Shown: in pieces, positions 1-6,091 of the stretch
How the letters are laid out: each line of letters starts with the position of its first letter
Position numbering within the stretch: the stretch's first letter is position 1
Assembly: GCA_036509075.1 (NCBI GenBank)
Contig: DATCGG010000093.1
Coordinates: forward strand, 1-6,334
Reading direction: 5' to 3'
DNA from: JAJKIV01 sp036509075
GTDB taxonomy: Bacteria > Gemmatimonadota > Gemmatimonadetes > Gemmatimonadales > Gemmatimonadaceae
DNA: 6,334 bases
Made by a program: the position numbers and the translations under genes
Notes under the pieces: model-generated
Told to the model about the DNA's origin: nothing
The model's database searches: none
Seen by the model: only the letters and a program-made list of their open reading frames with translations

Positions 1-1027
1 TGCTCGGCTCGCCCAGGGCGCGCCGCACCGCATGCTCCACCGCTCGCTCGACATGCCACCGATCCCGATAGCGAACCTCAGCCTTGGCTGGATGGACATT
101 CACATCGACGGTATCGGTCGGCAGCACGATCTCGATGAACAGCGAGGGCCTAACGCCGGGCGAGATCGTCGACCGGTACGCGCTCTCCGCCGCACGCACG
201 ATTCCGGCGTCGCGCACCGGCCGGCCGTTCACCGCGAGGTACACCCGCCGGCTCGCCGTACCAACATCCGCGGGCCGCTCGACCAGACCGCTCACGTGGA
301 TCTCGCCGGTGACGTCATCGGCGTCGATGAACCGTTCGGCGAAGGCGCCGCCCCAGATGCCCGCGATCCGCGCTCGCATCGACGACGCCGGCGGCAACGT
401 CAGGGCGCTCTTTCCGTCGTGCGTGACACCGAGCCGCAGGTCTCGTCTGCATAACGCGGTCGCAATCAGCGACTCGGCCACGGCGCGCCACTCCGAGCGT
501 GCACTGCGCAGGAATTTGAGTCGGGCGGGCACGTTGTAGAACAGCTGACCGACCGTCACGGTCGTACCCGCGCGCCGCGTGGTGGGCGAAACCTCCGTGA
601 CCGATCCGCCAGCAACGCGAACGACCGACCCGCTCCCGGCCTCGGTCGCGGACGAGATTTCCAGGCGAGATACAGAAGCGATCGCCGGCAGCGCTTCCCC
701 ACGGAACCCGAAGCTCGACACGCCGACGAGGTCCGCGGCCGTGCGAATCTTCGACGTGGCGTGACGCTCGATCGCGAGCAGCAGCTCATCGCGATCCATG
801 CCGCAGCCATCGTCCGCAACGCGGATCAACGTGCGACCGCCATCCTCGATGGCGACTTCGACCGTGGTCGCCCCAGCGTCGAGCGCGTTCTCGACCAACT
901 CCTTCACGGCGGACGCGGGCCGTTCGACGACCTCGCCGGCGGCGATCTGGTCGGCGACGGCCGAAGGCAGAACGGCGATGCGCGACGGGCGGCGAACGTC
1001 CGTGCCGCTCGCGCTGCCGGTACTCAT
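1..1027 (-). CDS. mutL: DNA mismatch repair protein MutL, N-terminal ATPase half (3' end cut by window edge)
   Basis: MutL is the ATP-driven mediator of methyl-independent or methyl-directed mismatch repair: it couples MutS bound at a mismatch to downstream strand incision. The reading frame is open for 342 residues and leaves the window. GHKL/Bergerat-fold motifs are all present: IAAGEVVERPASAVKEL (28-44) and VENALDAGA (45-53), with the catalytic Glu at 43 and Mg-binding Asn at 47; ADDGCGM (71-77); RHATSKI (88-94); GFRGEAL (107-112). The transducer-domain motif FYNVPARLKFL (163-173) and the NVHPAK loop (310-315, its Lys matching the ATP-contacting Lys307 of E. coli MutL) also look intact. 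The linker and C-terminal dimerisation domain are missing, so endonuclease capability cannot be judged. The ATG overlaps the stop of the upstream SH3 frame (ATGA), and no Shine-Dalgarno precedes it, so initiation probably depends on translational coupling. Identity is very secure. Confidence 0.97.
   Translation of the reverse strand, partial: MSTGSASGTDVRRPSRIAVLPSAVADQIAAGEVVERPASAVKELVENALDAGATTVEVAIEDGGRTLIRVADDGCGMDRDELLLAIERHATSKIRTAADLVGVSSFGFRGEALPAIASVSRLEISSATEAGSGSVVRVAGGSVTEVSPTTRRAGTTVTVGQLFYNVPARLKFLRSARSEWRAVAESLIATALCRRDLRLGVTHDGKSALTLPPASSMRARIAGIWGGAFAERFIDADDVTGEIHVSGLVERPADVGTASRRVYLAVNGRPVRDAGIVRAAESAYRSTISPGVRPSLFIEIVLPTDTVDVNVHPAKAEVRYRDRWHVERAVEHAVRRALGEPS
148..155 (+). 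repeat. Dispersed 8-mer copy 1 (GCCTAACG)
   Basis: Exact copy inside mutL. On the coding strand it is read GTT AGG (Val-Arg), using the AGG arginine codon. Confidence 0.6.
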
Positions 1028-1362
1028 CGCCGGCCGTTCGCCCAGGGTCGCGCGATCGGCTCGAGGTGATCCGTTTCGAGCCAACCCTCCCGGTCGTCGC
1101 CGAGCCTAACGAGTGACCACACGCCCTCCTCGCGGACCGTACGCGCCACCTCGCCCGTGAGGACCGGCGCGCCAGGCTCGCTCCCCAGCACGGGCAGCGA
1201 ACGCAGGCGGTCCGCGTCGACGACGACCGCGAGGCGCCGTGCGTCGAACGCCTCACGAATCCGTACCCCTGCAATCGCACTCGCGACGGCGATCATGCCG
1301 AGCGCGTACGCCGCATAGCGGAATGCCGGCTTTCGACGCCAGATACCGACCGCGAGCACCAA
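1024..1362 (-). CDS. BatE-like membrane-anchored SH3 module, probable detached C-terminus of the upstream batD gene
   Basis: This 112-codon frame (TTG start taken; GTG at 1359 is an alternative) starts with the second half of a hydrophobic helix (LVLAVGIW), then a positive loop (WRRK), a full transmembrane segment (about residues 16-32, AAYALGMIAVASAIAGV) and a bacterial SH3-like domain (about 43-104) with the typical RSLPVLGSEPGA and WSLVRLGDDREGWL strands. TPR plus transmembrane helices plus SH3 is the layout of BatE proteins. The frame is continuous with batD: only a TAG codon separates them, and the residues LGW (1371-1363) after the stop complete the first helix. There is no convincing ribosome binding site before TTG or GTG, so independent expression would need reinitiation or stop readthrough. 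The SH3 domain would sit in the periplasm. Its TGA stop overlaps the mutL ATG. It may be a genuine split gene, a decaying remnant, or part of an intact gene carrying a sequencing error. Confidence 0.7.
   Translation of the reverse strand: MVLAVGIWRRKPAFRYAAYALGMIAVASAIAGVRIREAFDARRLAVVVDADRLRSLPVLGSEPGAPVLTGEVARTVREEGVWSLVRLGDDREGWLETDHLEPIARPWANGRR
1104..1111 (+). repeat. Dispersed 8-mer copy 2 (GCCTAACG)
   Basis: Exact copy inside the SH3 domain, read on the coding strand as GTT AGG (Val-Arg). Confidence 0.6.
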
Positions 1363-1371
1363 CCAGCCCAG

Positions 1372-1374
1372 CTA
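1372..1374 (-). other. In-frame amber (TAG) codon interrupting a BatD-BatE fusion
   Basis: The codon series reads GCG TGG TAG CTG GGC TGG TTG in the batD frame. It falls inside the hydrophobic stretch beginning at VAAVGGGAW (674-682) and continuing LGWLVLAVGIW after the stop, which together make one normal-length membrane helix followed by a positive loop. It is the only TAG terminator here; the other four complete gene ends are TGA, overlapping the next start by four bases. A one-base change from TGG, TTG, CAG or TAC would create it. Confidence 0.85.
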
Positions 1375-3420
1375 CCACGCCCCGCCACCGACGGCCGCCA
1401 CGGTGGACTCCGTCACCGGCGGAACATTGGCGAGCGCGCTGCCCCCGAACCCCGGCGTGAGATCGAGCCGTGACCTAACGTCTCCGGACAGCGGATCCAG
1501 TCGAAGGGCACGTTGCCAGCCAATCACGGCAGCGGCCGTATCACGAGCGGCCCAGGCAGCCGTACCGAAATTGGCCCACGCATCCGGCGACGTAGGATCA
1601 GCGCGGGCCGCATCGGCGAAGAATCGTTCGGCTCTCGCGAAGCGGCGCGCCTCATACTCACGAGCGCCGTGGTCGAAGGACTCACGCGCTGTGGGTTCCG
1701 ATTGCGCAACCCCGAGCGATAGTCCGACCAAGGCGACGGATGCGAGCGAGCGCGATGACCGATAGAGGATGCGCGGCCTCGCTTCCTCGTCAACGCGACG
1801 GAGGACCTGAATGGCGCGCCTCGCTCCATCTTCCATGCTCGTTGCCGCACCGGAGTACACGGCGGAGTCGAGCTCGCCGAGCAGCTCGTCCGCTGCTCGC
1901 GCGGCCTCGGCGGTGACTCCGTTTCGCCGGAGTGCGCGCACGAGCGCGCGACGGTCTGCCAACTCCGCGGCCGCAACCCCTATGCGCTCGGCGAGCGCCG
2001 CGGCGTACGTCCGTCGCAGCACACTCGCGTCGCCAGGCGTGGCCGCGTGGTGATGGCGTCCGAGCTTGCGCAATCGGGCCGCGGCGGTTGGCACGCGCCG
2101 AGTGCGAGGCCGGCGCACGGCAAGCGCCAGCGCCGCCGGAACTGGTGCCACGAGCATCGTGAGCCAGAACCCGCGCGTGCCCGAGAGCGGCGCGTCAGCG
2201 TCGGTGAGCATAACGCGGCGCAGGGACAGCACCGGTCGAGCCGAGTCAGCCGAATCAACGGCGACGAGTGTTCCGGGCGCGACCGAAACGTGCTGCGGCG
2301 TCGTCACCGCCAGCTCGTATTGCTCGGTGTACGGATTGAAGAACGGATATCGAATCTGTGGAACCTCGACGTCGCCGCTTCGTGCCGGTGTGATGACCCA
2401 GTCGAACTCCTTCGCGCCCCGAACGACGGTCGCGCTGGAGTCGAGCTGCACACGTTCCTCGGCACGTACGAGCTGGCCCCACGGGACGCGCACGTCGGGC
2501 CGCGGGAAAAAGCTGACGTTCCCGTCGCCAGTCACGCGCACAGTGAGAACGAGCGGATCTCCTACCTTCGCCGTGCCACTATCGACGTGGGCCTCGAGCG
2601 ACAGCCGTCCAACCGCGCCGCTGAAATCCGTCGGACGTCCGGCCGCCGGTGGATCGATCACGACAAGGGGCACCGTTTCGGACTTGAGCTGATGGCTCTC
2701 TTCGCGGCTGAAGAAGCTCGCGCTGAGCGGCAGCGAGTAGTTGAGCCGTGCCGCCGGTATCTCGTACCGTCCGGCCGTGAGCGGAAAGAGTGCCCGTTGG
2801 AAGACGTGCACCTCGTAGTGCTTGCCATCGATGACGCGCTTCGAGACGAATGACCTCGGCGCCGAGAGATCGTACGCCAGCATCGACCGCAGCTCGGGCG
2901 GAATGAACTCCGGGTTTCGACGCAGACGATAGCGGACATCGTCGTTCAGAAACACGCCGACCTGGTAGGTCGCCTGTTCGCCGACGTAGACCGTGTCCGG
3001 GGTGACCAGCGCGTGGAAATTGACGCCGGCCTCGGGATCCAGCCGGGATCGGGAGACGACTGCCGGTACCTGAATCGGCGGGGCATTGATGATCGTTAGG
3101 CGTATCGGCGCGGACCGCCCCATCATGGGTCCGACGTTCGCCTCGATCGGCGGCAGCACGACGACCCCGGCCCGCTCCGCGACCACGAGGTAGCGATGTT
3201 CAACGATCGCCTGCGAGATCGATCCGCCGTCTACCCGCGTGGACTCCTCAACGCGAAACCCATTCAGCGGCGCGAAACGCGGTGGGTGAATCGTTGGCGC
3301 GACCGGACCACGCACGACTGCTCGCACCGTCAGCGTCGCAGGCTGCCGGACGGTGATCGTGTCCGGCGCCGCAACGGTGACGATGATCTGCAGTGCGATG
3401 CCCGCAATCGACGCGATCAC
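1372..3420 (-). CDS. batD: BatD protein fused to a BatE-like TPR region, ending at a probably premature stop
   Basis: This 682-residue envelope protein belongs to the BatD (aerotolerance operon) family. A weak N-terminal signal segment (about 1-18) leads into repeated beta-sandwich regions with the family phrases PDTVYVGEQATYQVGVF (141-157), FQRALFPLTAGRYEIPA (207-223), KVGDPLVLTVRVTGDGN (285-301) and RSGDVEVPQIRYPFFNP (347-363). A transmembrane helix (417-435) is followed by Arg-rich residues and a helical cytoplasmic part (about 436-555). A second helix (558-573) returns the chain to the periplasm, where two TPR-like units lie (about 582-645). The product stops at 682, nine residues into a third helix, in an in-frame TAG; reading through would give 798 residues with a terminal SH3 domain. 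The GTG start overlaps the upstream stop (GTGA), with AAGGA only three bases away. Family assignment is firm; biochemical function is unsettled for BatD generally. Confidence 0.88.
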   Translation of the reverse strand: MIASIAGIALQIIVTVAAPDTITVRQPATLTVRAVVRGPVAPTIHPPRFAPLNGFRVEESTRVDGGSISQAIVEHRYLVVAERAGVVVLPPIEANVGPMMGRSAPIRLTIINAPPIQVPAVVSRSRLDPEAGVNFHALVTPDTVYVGEQATYQVGVFLNDDVRYRLRRNPEFIPPELRSMLAYDLSAPRSFVSKRVIDGKHYEVHVFQRALFPLTAGRYEIPAARLNYSLPLSASFFSREESHQLKSETVPLVVIDPPAAGRPTDFSGAVGRLSLEAHVDSGTAKVGDPLVLTVRVTGDGNVSFFPRPDVRVPWGQLVRAEERVQLDSSATVVRGAKEFDWVITPARSGDVEVPQIRYPFFNPYTEQYELAVTTPQHVSVAPGTLVAVDSADSARPVLSLRRVMLTDADAPLSGTRGFWLTMLVAPVPAALALAVRRPRTRRVPTAAARLRKLGRHHHAATPGDASVLRRTYAAALAERIGVAAAELADRRALVRALRRNGVTAEAARAADELLGELDSAVYSGAATSMEDGARRAIQVLRRVDEEARPRILYRSSRSLASVALVGLSLGVAQSEPTARESFDHGAREYEARRFARAERFFADAARADPTSPDAWANFGTAAWAARDTAAAVIGWQRALRLDPLSGDVRSRLDLTPGFGGSALANVPPVTESTVAAVGGGAW
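1473..1480 (+). repeat. Dispersed 8-mer, one-base variant (ACCTAACG)
   Basis: Variant copy inside the TPR region of batD, read on the coding strand as GTT AGG (Val-Arg, about residues 648-649). Confidence 0.45.
3094..3101 (-). repeat. Dispersed 8-mer copy 3 (GCCTAACG on minus strand)
   Basis: Exact copy in the 5' part of batD, opposite in orientation to copies 1 and 2. It is read as CGC CTA ACG (Arg-Leu-Thr). Confidence 0.6.
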
Positions 3421-5126
3421 CAGTCCTTACCGCCCGGTGGTGGTTGTGGACGATTCTGTTGCTGTTTTCGCGCCTGGACGTTCCGCTCCTCGCGCTCGGC
3501 GCTGTTCAGCAGTTGCTCCGCCTGCTGGTTGCCCAAGCCGCCGCTTGGCTTGTCGGATTGCGGTTGACGCGGAGGACTCGGTTGGTTCTGGCTGCCACCT
3601 CCGCCACCACCGCCTCCTCCGCCGCCGCCACCGCCACCGCTCTGCTGTTGCTTCTTTCGGAGCGCGAGCTCGTAGTTCCACTTCGCGTCGCCGTCACTGG
3701 AGCGCATGAGCAGCGCCCGCTTGTATGTCTCGAGCGCCGCGTCGAGCGAGGGCGTTGCCGAGTCACCCTTTGCAGCCAGGCCACGCTTGAGGTGCGCCAG
3801 ACCGAGGTTGAACATCGAGCGAAACTTCACTTCCGGATCGGTGGCCTTTGCGGCGCGTTCGAGCACCTCGATCGCCGACGCGAGTGAGTCCGCCGCCAGC
3901 AGCGACGTACCGAGGTTGTAGAGAACCTCGGGTCGCTTGTCGCCGCGCTCGAGGGCACGACGGTACAGCGCCGCAGCGCGCATGTATCGTTTTGCCGCGT
4001 ACTCACGAGCAGCGTCGCGGACATCATCGGCACGGACGGCCCGGATCGGCGCGAGCGACATCGCGCCGGCGAGCAGGACGCTCGCGGCAGTAGCGGCAGC
4101 CGCTGCCGAGCGCCGTCGTCGTCCGCGACGCTCTCCGAGACCCGTGTCGAGCAGGAGTAAGAGCACGGCGGGAATCAGGAAGAGTTGAAAGCGTGGTGTT
4201 TGGGTACGGCCTGCCTCGACCGCCCGTTGGACACCACGCAGTTGCACGAGCGCGCGCCTCACTTTCGCCGCCTTGTCGCTTTCGCCGGCGTCGATGAACG
4301 TGCCGTTCGCCGCTTCCGCGGCCGCGCGCAGCATTTCCGGATGATACTTCGTGACCACGATGTTGCCTTCGGGATCACGCTTTTCGACGACCGCGTTTCC
4401 CTCGCGAATGGGAATGGTCGCGCCCGTTGCGGTACCAAAACCGACCGTGACCACGCTCACTCCGGCTTCGCCGGCCGCTTTGGAGGCTTCCACGACGTCT
4501 TCGGGTGGCTCGAACGCTTCGCCATCGCTGAAGATCACGACCGCCCGGTCGCTGCCGCCTTTGGTCGCGACGAGGAGGTCGGTACCCTGGCGAATCGCGC
4601 GGGCGAGGGAACTGCCGGCCTGGCCCACCACGGACGGGTCGAGGTTGTCGAGGAAGAGATCGAGCGCGGCGTCGTCGACGGTGAGTGGCGTGAGGATGTA
4701 GCTTCGCCCGGCGAAGGCCAGAAGCGCGAAGCGATCGCTTGGCGACGCCGCACGAAGACGGCGGATCTCCTGCTTCACTTTCTCCAGGCGGTTTGGGCGC
4801 TCGTCGGTGGCCATCATCGAGAGTGAGGCATCGACCGCCAGCACGATGTCCACGCCTTCGCCCCGCACCACCGTGCGCTCGATGCCCCACCGCGGACCGG
4901 CGATCGCGATGCCGGCGAGAGCAGCCGCGAGCGCGATCCGGGCGGCACGCCAGCCCGGCGGGACCGCGGCGTTAGGCGGCACGAGGCGGTTGATCATCGC
5001 GGGCGTGCCGAGGCGCGCGAGCCGCGTGCGACGTCGACGATAGCCGCCGATGATGAGTGCGATGGCGGCGATCGGGAGCAGGACCGCGAAGGCGAGCAGC
5101 AGTGGGTGATCGAGCGCCGGTCTCAC
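3417..5126 (-). CDS. VWA-domain protein fused to a BatC-like TPR domain (BatB-BatC type fusion)
   Basis: This 569-residue membrane protein joins two Bat modules often encoded separately. Two N-terminal helices (about 8-28 and 62-78), separated by an Arg-rich loop, lead into a VWA domain (about 92-290). Its metal-site motif DASLS (99-103, Asp99/Ser101/Ser103) is intact, followed by RPNRLEKVKQEI (110-121), GSSLARAI (171-178) and FSDGE (199-203). Two more helices (about 313-327 and 341-362) flank an Arg-rich cytoplasmic turn. TPR-type repeats follow (about 370-490, including YNLGTSLL, FNLGLAHL and AKWNYELALRK). The tail is rich in Gln, Pro and Gly and contains 15 consecutive Gly (497-511). The positive-inside rule puts the VWA and TPR parts in the periplasm, where they could scaffold partner proteins. 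The GTG start is supported by AAGGAG eight bases upstream and a GTGA overlap. No separate BatA is seen in the window. Confidence 0.92.
   Translation of the reverse strand: MRPALDHPLLLAFAVLLPIAAIALIIGGYRRRRTRLARLGTPAMINRLVPPNAAVPPGWRAARIALAAALAGIAIAGPRWGIERTVVRGEGVDIVLAVDASLSMMATDERPNRLEKVKQEIRRLRAASPSDRFALLAFAGRSYILTPLTVDDAALDLFLDNLDPSVVGQAGSSLARAIRQGTDLLVATKGGSDRAVVIFSDGEAFEPPEDVVEASKAAGEAGVSVVTVGFGTATGATIPIREGNAVVEKRDPEGNIVVTKYHPEMLRAAAEAANGTFIDAGESDKAAKVRRALVQLRGVQRAVEAGRTQTPRFQLFLIPAVLLLLLDTGLGERRGRRRRSAAAAATAASVLLAGAMSLAPIRAVRADDVRDAAREYAAKRYMRAAALYRRALERGDKRPEVLYNLGTSLLAADSLASAIEVLERAAKATDPEVKFRSMFNLGLAHLKRGLAAKGDSATPSLDAALETYKRALLMRSSDGDAKWNYELALRKKQQQSGGGGGGGGGGGGGGGSQNQPSPPRQPQSDKPSGGLGNQQAEQLLNSAEREERNVQARKQQQNRPQPPPGGKDW
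3424..3428 (-). promoter_or_regulatory. Weak, closely spaced Shine-Dalgarno for batD
   Basis: AAGGA on the minus strand ends three bases before the GTG at 3420. This spacing is shorter than optimal, so initiation probably relies mainly on coupling to the overlapping upstream stop codon. Confidence 0.35.
3594..3638 (-). repeat. (GGN)15 tract encoding poly-glycine
   Basis: Fifteen consecutive glycine codons with mixed third bases (GGT, GGC, GGA) encode residues 497-511 of the VWA-TPR protein, between a Gln run and a Gln/Pro-rich tail. Low-complexity Gln/Pro/Gly tails are usual after the TPRs of BatC-like proteins. The varied third bases argue for selection for a flexible linker rather than a recent slippage expansion. 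Confidence 0.9.
4971..4978 (-). repeat. Dispersed 8-mer copy 4 (GCCTAACG on minus strand)
   Basis: Exact copy near the start of the VWA-TPR gene. It is read in a third frame as CCG CCT AAC GCC (Pro-Pro-Asn-Ala). Confidence 0.6.
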
Positions 5127-6091
5127 GCCGCCCGCTCCTTCGGCATCGACTCGGCCGCAAGCCTGGCCTCCTCGGCCGCCTTCAACTCGGCGGCGTGCAC
5201 GGCGGCCACGATGCCTCGTGCCTGGGTGCCGAGTTCGCGCGCCCGTTCGGCCGTCGTCGCGCGGCGCGCAAACTTCACGAGGTCCGCGTCCGCGAGCACC
5301 AGCGCCAAACGGTTCACCGGCACCAGCCGGTTGTCTCGCACGGTGATCAACAACTCGTTGGTCGTGAGCGACGGATGCGCGTCGGGGATGCTTCGCGAGA
5401 GATACGTTCTCAGGATCTCAACCATCAGCGCCACGTAGCGACCACGCTCGCCCGCTTCCACGAGACCGAGACGCTCAACGCGCTCGAACTCGCCCTCCGC
5501 ATCAGCGAACGGATCGTCTACCTCACCTTGCCCGCGCTTCCGACGGCGGTGCCACCACCACCAGAAAAGCCCAATGAGCCCGATTGCCGCGAGTGCAGCG
5601 AGCAGCCAATACCACCACGGTCGTCCGAACTCGAAGAGCGCGCGCTGCGGCTTCGGAACGCGCTGGGCCGTGTCGGCCGGGAGCACGCTTTTCACGTGAA
5701 TCGTCAGTGCGCTCAGCGGAATGCGCCGCTCCCGACTGTCGAGCTTCACCACGATGTCGCCGAACCGCAGGGGCAGGTTGCCCGTATCCCATGCCGCGAT
5801 GCGCCACGTCGCCGTGACGTCCAGGGCCGTGGTGTCGGGTCCCTGTCGCTCCTGTCGTGGATCGAGCGCCTCGACGGCGGCGCCCGAATCGGGCCCCGCG
5901 GGGAACTCGACGGACGCGCCCTTCGGCGCGTGGACGCGAACCGTTAGGCGGAACGGGTCACCGACCGTCACCGTGTCCGGCTCGATGGCGTAGCCCATCT
6001 GCACGGTCGCCGGCGGGATCGGCGGCGCCGGCGTCGATGGCGCCGGCCGTTGCTGCAGCGCGATCACGAACGGTACGAGGGCGAACATCAT
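5123..6091 (-). CDS. BatD-like/DUF4381-like single-pass membrane protein
   Basis: This 322-residue protein sits between DUF58 and the VWA gene, the position usually held by DUF4381-type proteins in MoxR operons. A short hydrophobic N-terminus (about 1-12) acts as a probable signal, followed by a Pro-rich spacer. A periplasmic beta-sandwich comes next (about 30-135), with a BatD-like opening PDTVTVGDPFRLTVRV (38-53). A Trp-rich transmembrane helix (158-180) is followed by HRRRKR, placing the C-terminal half in the cytoplasm. That half is helical and carries RYVALMVEILRTYLSRSI (218-235) and LTTNELL (242-248), resembling DUF4381; its end is an Ala/Glu-rich helix that may form a coiled coil. It plausibly links cytoplasmic MoxR/DUF58 to the periplasmic Bat proteins. 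The ATG overlaps the DUF58 stop (ATGA) and the next codon is also ATG; no strong ribosome site is seen. The domain call rests on motif resemblance and context. Confidence 0.82.
   Translation of the reverse strand: MMFALVPFVIALQQRPAPSTPAPPIPPATVQMGYAIEPDTVTVGDPFRLTVRVHAPKGASVEFPAGPDSGAAVEALDPRQERQGPDTTALDVTATWRIAAWDTGNLPLRFGDIVVKLDSRERRIPLSALTIHVKSVLPADTAQRVPKPQRALFEFGRPWWYWLLAALAAIGLIGLFWWWWHRRRKRGQGEVDDPFADAEGEFERVERLGLVEAGERGRYVALMVEILRTYLSRSIPDAHPSLTTNELLITVRDNRLVPVNRLALVLADADLVKFARRATTAERARELGTQARGIVAAVHAAELKAAEEARLAAESMPKERAA
5135..5140 (-). promoter_or_regulatory. Shine-Dalgarno of the VWA-TPR gene
   Basis: AAGGAG on the minus strand lies eight bases upstream of the GTG at 5126, inside the 3' end of the preceding gene. 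It is the best ribosome binding site in the window and fixes the GTG as the start. Confidence 0.75.
5942..5949 (-). repeat. Dispersed 8-mer copy 5 (GCCTAACG on minus strand)
   Basis: Exact copy in the beta-sandwich region of the 322-residue protein, read as CGC CTA ACG (Arg-Leu-Thr). Confidence 0.6.

Noticed and set aside
1024..1374. Frameshift rather than nonsense change between batD and the SH3 module
   Set aside because: The downstream SH3 frame is in exactly the same phase as batD (3420 to 1362 is 686 codons), so no insertion or deletion is needed; only the TAG interrupts.
2047..2853. Plus-strand open frame of 268 codons opposite batD
   Set aside because: It lies wholly within a conserved BatD coding region and its translation shows no family motif; it is a composition artefact.
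4185..4826. Plus-strand open frame of 213 codons opposite the VWA domain
   Set aside because: It is the reverse shadow of the VWA coding sequence, whose motifs are intact on the minus strand.
5057..5947. Long plus-strand open frame of 296 codons opposite the DUF4381-like gene
   Set aside because: It mirrors a well-supported minus-strand gene in GC-rich DNA where antisense stops are rare; its translation is Arg-rich low complexity with no recognisable domain.
148..5949. Integron attC sites, because GCCTAAC and GTTAGGC match the attC core boxes
   Set aside because: An attC needs both boxes bracketing an imperfect hairpin of roughly 60-150 bases. Here opposite-orientation copies are about 2 kb apart, lie inside conserved genes, and have no integrase or cassette structure nearby.
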